Assembly: GCA_964439595.1 (NCBI GenBank) | Contig: CAYTOK010000007.1 | Coordinates: 1 to 64,000, forward strand | DNA: 64,000 bases | Direction of reading: 5' to 3' | From: CAIJXB01 sp964439595 | GTDB taxonomy: Bacteria > Chlamydiota > Chlamydiia > Chlamydiales > Rhabdochlamydiaceae | Shown here: positions 1 through 9,267 of the stretch, piece by piece | Numbering within the stretch: position 1 is the stretch's first letter | How the letters are laid out: every line of letters starts with the position of its first letter | Program-made: the position numbers and the translations under genes | Notes under the pieces: model-generated | Told to the model about the DNA's origin: nothing | The model's input: only the letters and a program-made list of their open reading frames with translations | The model's database searches: none

Positions 1-27
1 GACGCTCTACCACTGAGCTACACCCGC
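1..27 (-). tRNA. tRNA-Gly, partial (5' part only)
   Basis: The reverse complement starts GCGGGTGTAGCTCAGTGGTA and continues GAGC, which is a tRNA acceptor strand followed by a D-arm. This 5' half is typical of tRNA-Gly. The anticodon lies outside the window, so the isotype is an inference from the acceptor and D-arm only. Confidence 0.7.
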
Positions 28-347
28 AAATGGTATCATGGGAAGCAGAATATCGTGTTCCTTTCTTTTTTTCACTAAATTTTTCAAAAAAAAGAAATTT
101 TATTGAAAATAAGCGTGAAAAAGGGGAGGGAAAGATGGTGTTTCCCTCACAAGATTACCGTTTTTGTTTTTTTGTTGGTAAAGACTTTTAGCCCTAAGGT
201 TTTTGAATTGGAGTTTTTTTTCTTGCGATCGTTGACAAAAAAGGGTAAAAAGCCTGATGTTACAAACATTTTGAGAAGAAGCTCCTTTTTGAGAGAGCTC
301 TCTCTTTTGAGTTTTGCAGCTAGTAAGGAAGATAATAAGGGAAAAAA
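28..347. other. Intergenic region before the SNF2 gene
   Basis: AT-rich spacer between a divergent tRNA and the helicase gene. It contains TTGACA at 232-237 with a poor -10 match (TGATGT) 17 bp downstream, and a perfect 14-bp GAGAG/CTCTC palindrome at 291-304. An 82-codon open frame spans it, but its composition is not protein-like and I do not call it a gene. Confidence 0.4.
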
Positions 348-3300
348 ATGATTAACTTTCGAAAATTAAGGCAGGATTTTTCTTCTAATATTACGAAGGA
401 AGGAAAAGATCTTTATGACAAAAGTAAGGTTGTTTCAGCTAAATTAGTACACTTAGATGGAAAAAGTATGAAGATAGCCGGAAGAGTCTTGGGACAATAT
501 GAAAACTACTATGAAAGTGAGATTGAGATTGATCGCATAGACTGTGAAACAACTGACTCAAACTGCGATTGTCCTTATAATTATGACTGCCAACATATTG
601 CTGCCCTTTTGTTTTTTTTAGAAGAAAATTTAGATAAAATCTTGGTCGAATACTCTAAAGAGTCAGATTTTGCAGAAATGACAGAGAAAAGCGATATTGA
701 TGAAGTAGCAAAAAACCATCTTTTTGAAAAACTAAGAGAAGCGGAAGGTAAGGAAATTCTTCGCCAAGAAGAGCTCTATCAAAAACAAGTTCTCCAAGAG
801 TATGTGGTTTCTTCTAAAATTTTAGCGTATTCCCCCTTTTTTAGGCCTACCACTCTTCCAGAATTTGATAAGGCGGACATGCATGTGATTTTTTCTTTTC
901 CGGCTGATAGTGAAGTGAAAAATCATGTCGAACTACAAATAGCCCTTAGGTTGCCTTTTAGGTCTAAACCTTTGCATGTTCCTGTACTCAAGCAATTTAT
1001 TGATGCCATTCGTTATGAGGAGCCTCTCTTTATAAGTGGTAAAAAATACTGTTTTTCTATGCAGTCTTTTGAGATTGCTCAAAGAGATATTCTTAAAACA
1101 TTAATGGATCATGTCCGTTTTTTGGAAAGTAACAATTCAGAAAAAGCATTGCGTAGCGGCTTTTTAGATTTAGAGGTGCTTGGAGTTGTTATTGCAAAGG
1201 TATGTGAAACGGTGTCAGTACAGTTAAGGCAGACAGGTTATGTGCAGCAAGAAGATGATTTGCCCATGCTTCCTGGACTTTATGAATCTACTTTAGAGCA
1301 GCCTTTACGTTTTTCGTCTGCTGCTGCCAGTATTCGATTTGTTTTAGAATACATTCCACCCCCAACTTCAAAAATTCTAGTGAATCCTCTTCTTGTAGTA
1401 GATGGTGAAGCTGTTACATTAGAGGACGTGCGCTTTTTTGCTTGCGCTAAGCCTGGAATGCTTTATAAGAACGCATTTTATAGATTTAGAGAAAACATTA
1501 CTAGATTGCATTTGAAGAATTTAAAGCAAATAAGGGATATCACCATTCCGGAGCCCCTTTTTGGCGCCTTTATGGAAAATTCTATACCGGAGCTGGCAAA
1601 ATATGCTGAAATAACGAATCTGGAAGCTCTTGAAGATTTTGTTACTATTCCTTTTATTGGAAAGGTAGAGGCTATTTGTAATTTGTCGTATTTAGACGGA
1701 GAGCTTGAAGCTGTTTTATTTTTCAAGTATGAAGAAAGTAAAATACCGGCAGCAGCAGGGCAATTATCTTACTCTCAGGTAACTTCTTTTATTAAAAACG
1801 AGGGGGTACTTGCAAGAGATTTAGTAGAAGAGCGCAGGATAGTGGAAGATTTGTTTTTAGATTTTACTTTTTTACCCGAAGTAGGAGCTTATGTTTCTAA
1901 GTCGGAAAAGAAAATAGTAGAATTTATGACGGAAATAGTCCCTAGAAATCAATCCAGAGTACAATTTAACTGCCCTCAAAATTTACTAGACCAGTTTATT
2001 TATGATCAGACAGAGTTTGTATTAAGTCTTCGAGATATAGACCGTATTGATACATATGAGCTTGCTTTGGAAGTTACAGGCGCTTTAAAAGGTGTTCGAG
2101 TAGACACCCTTTGGGAGTGTATGGCTACTAAAAAAGCTTTTATTGAAATGGACGTACCTAAAACTAAGATGCGCAAAGCTCAAGAAGGTTTTAGAATGCC
2201 TAAGATCCTTGTGCTAGATTTGGAAAGAATTAGTGGGGTCGTAAAAATCTTTGATGAGCTTGGGATAGAAATTCTGGACAGCCATGTTCTAAAAAGACCG
2301 CTTTGGAGTTTAGCTAGTATTGACTCATCTCAGTTTGAGGGGCTGCCAATCTCTTTTTCTATGACGGAGAAGTTGAAAAATATTCGTTGTCAAATGCTTG
2401 GAGAGACTCATCCTGTCTTTTCTCAGGTGCCCGATGCTATTAATGCTAAATTACGCTCTTACCAACTAGATGGCGTAAAATGGCTTGAAAGACTTCGTAG
2501 TATGTATTTGAATGGTATATTAGCCGATGACATGGGACTTGGTAAAACTCTACAAGCAATTGTTACTATTTCTCAACATAGAAACAGTTCTTCAGGGCCA
2601 GCTTTAATTGTTTGTCCTACTTCTTTACTTTATAACTGGAAGGAGGAGTTTTCTAAATTTAATGGCGCTTTACGAGCTGTTGTTGTAGATGGAATCCCTT
2701 CATCTAGAAAGAAAATTTTAGATGGGGTTTTAAGCTATGATGTGGTGATTACTTCATACACATTACTACAAAAAGACATTGAAAGTTATAAAGAAATTCC
2801 TTTTTCGTATGTAATTTTGGATGAAGCTCAGCATATTAAAAATAGAGGAACGCGTAATGCAAAATCTGTTAAAATGGTGCAGGCAGACCATCGTTTAATT
2901 CTTTCTGGAACGCCAATAGAAAATTCTTTAGAAGAGTTGTGGAGTTTATTTGACTTTTTAATGCCAGGGTTTTTAAGCACGTATGATCGTTTTGTGGAAA
3001 AATATGTGCGTATTTCTGGTGCAGAGCAATTTAAAAATTTGGAATTTTTAAAGAAAAAAGTTTCCCCATTTATTTTACGTAGAATGAAAAGTGATGTGCT
3101 TGATGATTTACCTCCTATTTCAGAAATTGTATACCATTGCCAGCTTAGCGAAACGCAAAAACAGTTATACAAGTCGTATGCAGAGTCTGCGCGTGATGAG
3201 CTTGTCAAGCTTGTGCAAAGGGATGGTTTTGATAGAGTGCAAATCCACGTGTTAGCCACTTTAACAAGACTTAAACAAATCTGTTGTCATCCAGCTATCT

Positions 3301-3839
3301 TTGCTAAGGAGACACCGGAGCCTGGAGATTCAGCTAAGTATGATATGTTATTAGATCTTTTACAAACGCTTGTAGAAGGAAAGCACAAGACGGTGATTTT
3401 CTCGCAATATACAAAAATGTTGCAGATTATGAAGGGAGATTTTGAACAAAGGGGAATCCGTTTTGCTTATTTGGATGGCTCGACAAAAGATCGTCTTGCA
3501 GCTGTAAAACAATTTAATGAAGATGAAACTCTTTCTGTGTTTTTAGTTTCTTTAAAAGCCGGTGGTACTGGACTCAATCTTGTGGGTGCAGATACGGTAA
3601 TTCATTATGACATGTGGTGGAATCCGGCCGTAGAGAGCCAGGCAACGGATAGGGTGCATCGCATGGGTCAAAAAAGTTCTGTTTCTTCTTATAAATTAAT
3701 TACTTTGGGAACTATAGAAGAAAAAATTGCAGAAATGCAAAGCAGAAAAAAAGGGTTGGTCAAGAAAGTGATAAGCTGCGATGATGAAGCAATGGAGAAG
3801 TTAACATGGGAAGATGTATTAGAACTTCTTAAAACATAA
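348..3839 (+). CDS. SWIM zinc-finger SNF2-family helicase
   Basis: Large ATP-dependent DNA translocase of the SWI/SNF type, 1163 aa. A SWIM zinc finger lies near the N-terminus (C73, C75, C81, H83). A long linker follows, then the two RecA-like lobes: Walker A ILADDMGLGKT around residues 723-733, DEAQ box around 825-828, SGTPIENS, and motif VI ATDRVHRMGQ around 1099-1108. Chlamydial genomes carry one such protein directly before mreB, as here (mreB starts 40 bp downstream). Its role in chlamydiae is not established; DNA repair or transcription-associated remodelling are inferences. The start is preceded by an AAGGGA-like ribosome binding site. Confidence 0.93.
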   Translation: MINFRKLRQDFSSNITKEGKDLYDKSKVVSAKLVHLDGKSMKIAGRVLGQYENYYESEIEIDRIDCETTDSNCDCPYNYDCQHIAALLFFLEENLDKILVEYSKESDFAEMTEKSDIDEVAKNHLFEKLREAEGKEILRQEELYQKQVLQEYVVSSKILAYSPFFRPTTLPEFDKADMHVIFSFPADSEVKNHVELQIALRLPFRSKPLHVPVLKQFIDAIRYEEPLFISGKKYCFSMQSFEIAQRDILKTLMDHVRFLESNNSEKALRSGFLDLEVLGVVIAKVCETVSVQLRQTGYVQQEDDLPMLPGLYESTLEQPLRFSSAAASIRFVLEYIPPPTSKILVNPLLVVDGEAVTLEDVRFFACAKPGMLYKNAFYRFRENITRLHLKNLKQIRDITIPEPLFGAFMENSIPELAKYAEITNLEALEDFVTIPFIGKVEAICNLSYLDGELEAVLFFKYEESKIPAAAGQLSYSQVTSFIKNEGVLARDLVEERRIVEDLFLDFTFLPEVGAYVSKSEKKIVEFMTEIVPRNQSRVQFNCPQNLLDQFIYDQTEFVLSLRDIDRIDTYELALEVTGALKGVRVDTLWECMATKKAFIEMDVPKTKMRKAQEGFRMPKILVLDLERISGVVKIFDELGIEILDSHVLKRPLWSLASIDSSQFEGLPISFSMTEKLKNIRCQMLGETHPVFSQVPDAINAKLRSYQLDGVKWLERLRSMYLNGILADDMGLGKTLQAIVTISQHRNSSSGPALIVCPTSLLYNWKEEFSKFNGALRAVVVDGIPSSRKKILDGVLSYDVVITSYTLLQKDIESYKEIPFSYVILDEAQHIKNRGTRNAKSVKMVQADHRLILSGTPIENSLEELWSLFDFLMPGFLSTYDRFVEKYVRISGAEQFKNLEFLKKKVSPFILRRMKSDVLDDLPPISEIVYHCQLSETQKQLYKSYAESARDELVKLVQRDGFDRVQIHVLATLTRLKQICCHPAIFAKETPEPGDSAKYDMLLDLLQTLVEGKHKTVIFSQYTKMLQIMKGDFEQRGIRFAYLDGSTKDRLAAVKQFNEDETLSVFLVSLKAGGTGLNLVGADTVIHYDMWWNPAVESQATDRVHRMGQKSSVSSYKLITLGTIEEKIAEMQSRKKGLVKKVISCDDEAMEKLTWEDVLELLKT

Positions 3840-3879
3840 CAATTAATTGGGAGTACGCTTTAAGTAAGTGTAAAAATTG

Positions 3880-4971
3880 ATGGCGACAAAACATCCGATA
3901 AAATTTGGAGATCTACTTCGAAAACTTTCTAATCCCTTTGCGCAAAAAATGGGACAATTCTCTGGAATACTTTCTAATGATATTGGAATTGATCTAGGAA
4001 CGGCCAACACTCTTGTTTATGTGCGAGGCAAGGGCATTGTCCTTGCTGAGCCTTCCGTGGTAGCCGTAGATTCTTTAACTGGTGAAGTTCTGGCAGTCGG
4101 CCATAAAGCCAAAGCTATGCTCGGAAAAACTCCTCGTAAAATTCACGCAGTGCGTCCTATGAAAGATGGTGTTATTGCTGATTTTGAAATTGCTGAAGGG
4201 ATGTTAAAGGTTCTTATTAAGAGAGCTACGCCAACAAGAAGTCTTATTCGTCCTAAAATTTTAATTGCAGTGCCTTCTGGCATTACCGGTGTAGAAAAAA
4301 GAGCTGTAGAAGATTCTGCTTTAAGAGCTGGAGCACAGGAAGTAATCTTGATAGAAGAGCCAATGGCTGCTGCCATTGGAGTTGATTTGCCCGTGCATGA
4401 ACCTTCTGCTAATATGATTATTGATATTGGTGGTGGAACTACAGAAATTGCGATTATTTCTTTAGGTGGTATTGTGGAAGCTAGGTCGCTTCGCATTGCA
4501 GGAGACGAATTTGATGAGTGTATTGTGAATTATATGAGAAGAACATATAACCTCATGATAGGTCCTAGAACGGCAGAAGAGATAAAAATGAGTATTGGGT
4601 CTGCTTATCCGCTTGGAGATCATGAACTCGAGATGGAAGTACGAGGTAGAGATCAGGTAGCAGGTCTTCCTGTTACTAAGAGAATCAATTCTGTAGAAAT
4701 TAGAGAGTGTCTTGCAGAGCCTATACAACAGATTGTAGAAAATGTGAAGTTGACTTTGGAGAAATGCCCTCCCGAGTTGGCAGCAGACTTAGTAGAAAGA
4801 GGCATGGTTTTAGCGGGCGGTGGAGCGCTTATCAAAGGCCTTGATAAAGCTCTTATTAAAGCAACAGGGCTTCCTGTTATCGTCGCTGTTAATCCTCTTC
4901 TTGCTGTATGTATGGGAACAGGTAAGGCTTTGGAGTACCTGGACAAATTCAAAAAAAGAAAGTCTCTTTAG
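3880..4971 (+). CDS. mreB: Rod-shape protein MreB
   Basis: Bacterial actin homologue that organises peptidoglycan synthesis; in chlamydiae it works in septal division in place of FtsZ. The ATP-binding signatures are clear: IGIDLGTANTLVYV near residue 32, IDIGGGTTEIAII in the middle and LAGGGALIKG near the C-terminus. An upstream TTG in frame adds one residue; the ATG at 3880 is preferred. The N-terminal extension of about 30 residues before IGIDLG (HPIKFGDLLRKL and following) is basic and amphipathic and may contact the membrane, an inference. It sits between the SNF2 gene and pckG, an order conserved in Chlamydia. Confidence 0.96.
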   Translation: MATKHPIKFGDLLRKLSNPFAQKMGQFSGILSNDIGIDLGTANTLVYVRGKGIVLAEPSVVAVDSLTGEVLAVGHKAKAMLGKTPRKIHAVRPMKDGVIADFEIAEGMLKVLIKRATPTRSLIRPKILIAVPSGITGVEKRAVEDSALRAGAQEVILIEEPMAAAIGVDLPVHEPSANMIIDIGGGTTEIAIISLGGIVEARSLRIAGDEFDECIVNYMRRTYNLMIGPRTAEEIKMSIGSAYPLGDHELEMEVRGRDQVAGLPVTKRINSVEIRECLAEPIQQIVENVKLTLEKCPPELAADLVERGMVLAGGGALIKGLDKALIKATGLPVIVAVNPLLAVCMGTGKALEYLDKFKKRKSL

Positions 4972-4980
4972 GAAGTAGCT

Positions 4981-6771
4981 ATGCTAAATGGGAACCTTTG
5001 GATGCAAAATCCTGCCTTAACCACTTGGGTTAAAGAAATGGTAGCTCTTTGTAAGCCTAAAGAGGTGCATTTTTGCAGTGGCTCTGACGAGGAATATGAT
5101 GCTCTTTGTCAGGAACTTGTTGCTAAAGGTGTATTTGTCCCTTTAAATCCAGAGAAAAGACCCGGAAGTTTTTGGTGTAGATCTGACCCTAGTGATGTGG
5201 CTCGCGTAGAAGAGTGCACATTCATTTGTTCTAAGACTGAGGAAGAGGCCGGACCTACAAATAATTGGAGAGATCCTAAAGAGATGAAAGAGACCCTTTT
5301 ATCTCTTTTTGCAGGAAGCATGCAAGGTAGGACCCTCTACGTGGTTCCTTTTTGTATGGGTCCTTTGCATTCTCCTTTTTCTATCATAGGGGTGGAGATC
5401 ACAGATTCTCCTTACGTTGTTTGCAATATGAAATTAATGACCCGCATGGGGACATCTGTTCTTGAAATGCTTGGACCGGATGGAGAGTTCATTCCTTGCC
5501 TTCACTCTGTAGGAAGACCCCTCCAAGAAGGAGAAAAGGATGTTCTTTGGCCTTGTAATGAAAAGAATAAGTATATTGTACATTTTCCCGAAGAAAAGAG
5601 TGTTTGGTCTTTTGGAAGCGGCTATGGAGGCAATGCCCTTTTAGGGAAAAAGAGCGTGGCGTTGCGTATAGCTTCCTATCTTGCTAAGAAAGAAGGTTGG
5701 CTTGCTGAGCATATGCTTATTATAGGGGTTACTAACCCTGTAGGCAAAAAACAGTATATGGCTGCAGCTTTTCCAAGTCAGTGCGGTAAGACAAACTTAG
5801 CTCTTTTAAGCTCCAAGCTTCCCGGGTGGAAGGTGGAGTGCGTAGGGGATGATATTGCTTGGATTCGCATAGGCGAGGATGGAAGGCTTTACGCGGTGAA
5901 TCCGGAAGCGGGTTTTTTTGGGGTGGCTCCAGGCACGTCTTATGAGCTTAATCCTTGTGCTATGCAAACTATTGCTAAAAATACTATTTTTACGAATGTA
6001 GCCCTTACAGAAGATCGCGATGTTTGGTGGGAGGGTCTTTCTGATAAGCCGCCATCTAATCTAACAGATTGGAAGGGGAATCCCTATAAAGAAAAACCTG
6101 CAGCGCATCCTAATTCGCGCTTTACAGTAAAAGCTTCCCAGTGTCCCATCATAGACCCTTTATATGAAGATCCTAAGGGAGTGCCTCTTTCTGCTATTAT
6201 ATTTGGGGGAAGAAGGGGCTCTACTTTGCCTTTAGTATTTGAGGCATTTTCCTGGCAGCATGGTGTTTTTTTAGGGGCTTCCATTTCTTCAGAGACAACC
6301 TCTGCAGCTACAGGAGTTTTGGGTAAACTAAGACATGACCCTTTTGCGATGCTTCCTTTTTGCGGCTATCATATGGGGGATTACTTTTCTCACTGGCTTG
6401 ATATAGGAAAGAAAGCTTCTAAGAGTCCATCTATATTCTATGTAAACTGGTTTCGCAAAGATGATGAGGGAAAATTTCTTTGGCCAGGGTTTGGAGAGAA
6501 TATTCATGTGTTAAAATGGATCTTTGAAAGAGCGGAAGTGTCTGCTTTTGCGCAGAAGACCCCTATTGGTTTTTTTCCTAAGGGTTTATCTCATGTCGGG
6601 GAAAAGGTATTTGACCCGTTGTTTGCTATTTCTTTAGAAGAGTGGCAAAAAGAGGTTGTTGAGCTAAAGTCTTATTTTGCTCTTTTTGGCTCACATCTTC
6701 CTAAAGCTCTGTCTGAAGAGTTAGAGGCATTAGAGAGGAGACTTTGTGAAGCTGCTCTTGCAAAGAGTTGA
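4981..6771 (+). CDS. pckG: Phosphoenolpyruvate carboxykinase (GTP)
   Basis: Interconverts oxaloacetate and phosphoenolpyruvate using GTP, linking TCA-cycle intermediates to glycolysis and gluconeogenesis. At 596 aa it has the usual length of the GTP-dependent class. Diagnostic motifs are the P-loop with reactive cysteine FPSQCGKTNLALL, NPEAGFFGVAPGT and FGGRRGSTLPLVFEA. The ATG is 9 bp after the mreB stop with AGGA between them, so it is probably co-transcribed with mreB. The 3' end overlaps the dtd start. Confidence 0.97.
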   Translation: MLNGNLWMQNPALTTWVKEMVALCKPKEVHFCSGSDEEYDALCQELVAKGVFVPLNPEKRPGSFWCRSDPSDVARVEECTFICSKTEEEAGPTNNWRDPKEMKETLLSLFAGSMQGRTLYVVPFCMGPLHSPFSIIGVEITDSPYVVCNMKLMTRMGTSVLEMLGPDGEFIPCLHSVGRPLQEGEKDVLWPCNEKNKYIVHFPEEKSVWSFGSGYGGNALLGKKSVALRIASYLAKKEGWLAEHMLIIGVTNPVGKKQYMAAAFPSQCGKTNLALLSSKLPGWKVECVGDDIAWIRIGEDGRLYAVNPEAGFFGVAPGTSYELNPCAMQTIAKNTIFTNVALTEDRDVWWEGLSDKPPSNLTDWKGNPYKEKPAAHPNSRFTVKASQCPIIDPLYEDPKGVPLSAIIFGGRRGSTLPLVFEAFSWQHGVFLGASISSETTSAATGVLGKLRHDPFAMLPFCGYHMGDYFSHWLDIGKKASKSPSIFYVNWFRKDDEGKFLWPGFGENIHVLKWIFERAEVSAFAQKTPIGFFPKGLSHVGEKVFDPLFAISLEEWQKEVVELKSYFALFGSHLPKALSEELEALERRLCEAALAKS

Positions 6772-7183
6772 AAAAGCTGAAGTCTTAGTACAAGGCAAGA
6801 CTGTGGGCGCTATTTCTCAAGGAATTCTTGTTTTTTTAGGGATACACCAAACAGATACGCAAGCTTGTATTGAGCCTTTAGTATCTAAACTGGTAAATCT
6901 TCGTATTTTTTCAGATGATTCAGATAAAAAAAATCTTTCCATACTAGATATTAAAGGATCCATTTTAGTTGTCTCTCAATTTACCCTTTATGGGGATTGC
7001 TCTAAAGGAAGACGTCCTGATTTTTTTTCAGCAGCGAAGGCTGCTATAGCAGAACCGCTCTACGAGCAGTTTTTAACCTCTTTAAAGGCTTTTCCTATTA
7101 CAGTTGCCTCCGGTAAGTTTGGAGCCCATATGAAGGTATCTTTAGTTAATGACGGCCCTATTACACTTATTTTAGATAAGTAA
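6746..7183 (+). CDS. dtd: D-aminoacyl-tRNA deacylase
   Basis: Removes mischarged D-amino acids (and glycine from tRNA-Ala) from tRNA. The 145-aa length matches the family. Both catalytic motifs are present: SQFTLYGD in the middle and NDGPITL at the C-terminus (the family's NxGP(V/F)T motif). The start is a GTG at 6746 overlapping the pckG end by 26 bp. A GAGAGGAG ribosome binding site lies at 6733-6740 inside pckG, so translational coupling is likely. Confidence 0.94.
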   Translation: MKLLLQRVEKAEVLVQGKTVGAISQGILVFLGIHQTDTQACIEPLVSKLVNLRIFSDDSDKKNLSILDIKGSILVVSQFTLYGDCSKGRRPDFFSAAKAAIAEPLYEQFLTSLKAFPITVASGKFGAHMKVSLVNDGPITLILDK

Positions 7184-7412
7184 GTTAACTCTCTTTCTCC
7201 CTTAGGCTATTTGCTAAAACAGAGCCTCACCCACTTTAAAAGAACCATAACATTGTGAATTTCTACTTTGTGTCCTAATTAACAATGTTTTTAACTTTTT
7301 TTATTTTCATTTTTTTTAACTATTTTGTGAGTCTTCTTTTTTTGTTTTCCCACTTTTTCCCACTTTTTATTGCTTGTAATGCATTTACTATTAGATTGTT
7401 AGATTGTGGCAA

Positions 7413-7434
7413 AAGATTTTTTAAAAAAAATCTT
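7413..7434. repeat. Perfect inverted repeat upstream of mraZ
   Basis: Ten-base arms AAGATTTTTT and AAAAAATCTT flank a 2-base loop, in the 310-bp gap between dtd and mraZ. It could be a weak terminator for the upstream operon or a promoter-region structure. The rest of the gap is AT-rich with a tandem CCCACTTTTT motif (7349-7368) and no gene. Confidence 0.5.
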
Positions 7435-7465
7435 CGGATAAGTGTTGCTTTTCTGGGGTAAAGGG

Positions 7466-7500
7466 TGGTAAATTATGGGAAAAGGTGGAGTTTTATGGGT
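7466..7500 (+). promoter_or_regulatory. Putative MraZ operator (TGGNN repeats, 10-bp period)
   Basis: TGG occurs at 7466, 7476, 7486 and 7496 (TGGTA, TGGGA, TGGAG, TGGGT), exactly 10 bp apart, with a further TGGGG at 7454. E. coli MraZ is known to bind TGGGN direct repeats separated by 5 nt to repress its own operon. Here the repeats overlap the RBS and the start codon of mraZ. Occupancy would therefore block translation start or the promoter proximal region. Function is inferred from the pattern. Confidence 0.55.
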
Positions 7501-7995
7501 AAGTTCTTTTTCAGCGGGTATACGGAGGCTAAGCTAGACGATAAGAATCGTTTTGTTTTGCCACAGGCCATGCGTCTTGGGCTTATTGAAGAGGGGCAGA
7601 TGGAATTTAGTGTTGCCTTAGGTCTTGGAGGATGTTTGGCCATTTATAGGCAAAGTGATATCCAAAAGATTGTAGAAAAGTTTAAATCTAAGCAGCATGT
7701 TGGCAAATTTCAGAAGTTTTTTACTCTTTTCTTTTCTACTTTACACCAGACAAGTTGCGATAAAATAGGAAGGGTGATTCTTCCCTCTGTTTTAAAAAAT
7801 GCTGTGGGGATTGATGCGGAAATAGTGATAGCCGGTGTGTTAAATAAAATTGAAATCTGGCCAAAGGATAAGTACGAAGCGCAGCTAAATGCTCTATTAA
7901 AAGGGACGGATCCTGAAATGGATTTATCTAAAATGAGCGAAGATGCTTTTGCCCTTTTGGAGGATGAAGAAAAAGAAGAAGAGGACAATGGATAA
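7495..7995 (+). CDS. mraZ: Transcriptional regulator MraZ
   Basis: DNA-binding regulator at the head of the division and cell-wall cluster; double SpoVT/AbrB-like fold. The first AbrB half shows LDDKNRFVLPQAMR (residues about 12-25), the second CDKIGRVILPSVLK. The start is ATG 7495 with GGTGGAG at 7484-7490; an in-frame ATG at 7465 would add 10 residues not seen in the family. The C-terminus is a very acidic tail rich in Glu and Asp (DALLEDEEKEEED type), longer than in most MraZ proteins. The gene overlaps rsmH by 8 bp (ATGGATAA). Confidence 0.93.
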   Translation: MGKFFFSGYTEAKLDDKNRFVLPQAMRLGLIEEGQMEFSVALGLGGCLAIYRQSDIQKIVEKFKSKQHVGKFQKFFTLFFSTLHQTSCDKIGRVILPSVLKNAVGIDAEIVIAGVLNKIEIWPKDKYEAQLNALLKGTDPEMDLSKMSEDAFALLEDEEKEEEDNG

Positions 7996-8904
7996 GAGAC
8001 CGCATATTTCGATTATGGAAAAAGAAATGGCTAGCTTTTTTGCAAAAAAGAGCTTGAAAGTATTTGTTGATGGAACCCTGGGAGCTGGGGGGCATGCAAA
8101 AAGAATTTTAGAAGAGCATCCTGAGATAGAGATGTTCTTTGGTTTTGATCAAGATCCAGAAGCGCTGGCTATTGCAGCAAAGACGCTAGAGCCTTGGAAA
8201 GATAAGGTGCAACTGATTCATGCGAACTTTGTGGATTTTGATAAAGTATTACAAAAGCAGGGTGTTGAAAAAGTCGACGGTTTTTTTTTGACTTAGGCGT
8301 GTCGTCAATGCAGCTGGATAATGACTATAAGGGTTTTAGTTTTTTAAAAGAGGGGCCTTTAGATATGAGAATGAATCCTTTAAATGAGCTTAGCGCTAAA
8401 GAAGTTGTGAATGAGTGGTCTGAAAAAAATCTCGGAGAGATTTTTAAAGAGTATGGAGAAGATCCAAGATGGAAGGCGGCTGCCAGAATCATAGTAGAAG
8501 AACGGAAAAAGGCTCCTATTACCACGACAACGCAATTAGCAGACCTTTTATCTAGAGAGCTGCGCACGAAAATTAGAGGAAGACTGCATCCTGCAACTCT
8601 CGTATTTCAAGCACTTAGGGTGTTTGTAAATAAAGAATTAGAGGTTTTAGAGCAAACCCTTGCTAAGGTGATCACCTTTTTAGCTCCTAAAGGAGTTGTC
8701 GGAGTAATAAGCTTTCAGAGTTTTGAAGATCGAATTGTGAAAAATATATTTAGAGAAGCTGCTAGACCTTTAAAAGCACAGGGTAAAAAATTACTTCCTA
8801 TCATGGAGTTATTAACTAAGAAACCGTTAATGCCTAGTTTGCAAGAAATTCGTTTTAACTCTCGCTCTAGAAGTGCAAAACTTAGGTTTGCAGAGAAAAA
8901 TTAA
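7988..8904 (+). pseudogene. rsmH: 16S rRNA (cytosine(1402)-N(4))-methyltransferase RsmH, frameshifted
   Basis: SAM-dependent methyltransferase of 16S rRNA C1402. The first frame (7988-8296) gives RPHISIMEKEM, the SAM motif DGTLGAGGHA and FGFDQDPEA, then stops after DGFFLT. The second frame (from about 8290) resumes exactly with DLGVSSMQLD and runs to 8904 with the family's C-terminal half, including RLHPATLVFQALRVFVNKEL. The break is in a run of nine T at 8281-8289; ten T would restore one continuous frame of about 305 aa. This may be a sequencing or assembly error, a real mutation, or a site rescued by polymerase slippage. The rest of both frames looks intact and conserved. Confidence 0.9.
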
Positions 8905-8915
8905 GGAAGAAGTGT

Positions 8916-9263
8916 ATGGGAAAGAAGCTCACTTATATTGTACAGGCCATCATTTGTTTAAGTGGTCTTAGCGCTGCATTGATTGCTTATTTGGAAAAAC
9001 AAAACGAATTAACTGAGCTGCGCCTTTGTGTTCCTAAACTTCAACTTGAAGTTAAGGGAATTCAAGAAGAAAATACACGTCTTAAATACCAGATTCAAGC
9101 TTTTGAAAGTCCTCTACATTTGATGGAATTAGCAGGCGCTTCGGAATATAGTCATTTAAAGCACCCATCTACGAAGGAAATCCTTGTACTTCAAGATGCG
9201 TCTAGTTTACAATCGCTCCCAATTGAAATAGAAGAAGAGTTACTTTGGTTAGGAGCTAAATAA
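8916..9263 (+). CDS. ftsL: FtsL-like division protein
   Basis: A 115-aa protein with a short basic N-terminus, one membrane helix (residues about 7-26, TYIVQAIICLSGLSAALIAY), then a heptad-rich coiled coil (about 29-66) and a short extracytoplasmic tail. This is the FtsL/FtsB topology. Position between rsmH and ftsI is where ftsL sits in the dcw cluster and where Chlamydia has a small protein of the same kind. Sequence identity with FtsL is low in general, so the name rests on topology and context. Start is ATG with GGAAGAAG upstream. Confidence 0.75.
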   Translation: MGKKLTYIVQAIICLSGLSAALIAYLEKQNELTELRLCVPKLQLEVKGIQEENTRLKYQIQAFESPLHLMELAGASEYSHLKHPSTKEILVLQDASSLQSLPIEIEEELLWLGAK

Positions 9264-9267
9264 AAAC

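Noticed and set aside
103..351. 82-codon plus-strand open frame before the SNF2 gene
   Set aside because: Low-complexity Phe/Lys/Leu composition, no RBS, and it overlaps the real start region; probably chance in AT-rich DNA.
2828..3259. 143-codon minus-strand frame inside the SNF2 gene
   Set aside because: Antisense to a strongly conserved helicase domain; shadow frame.
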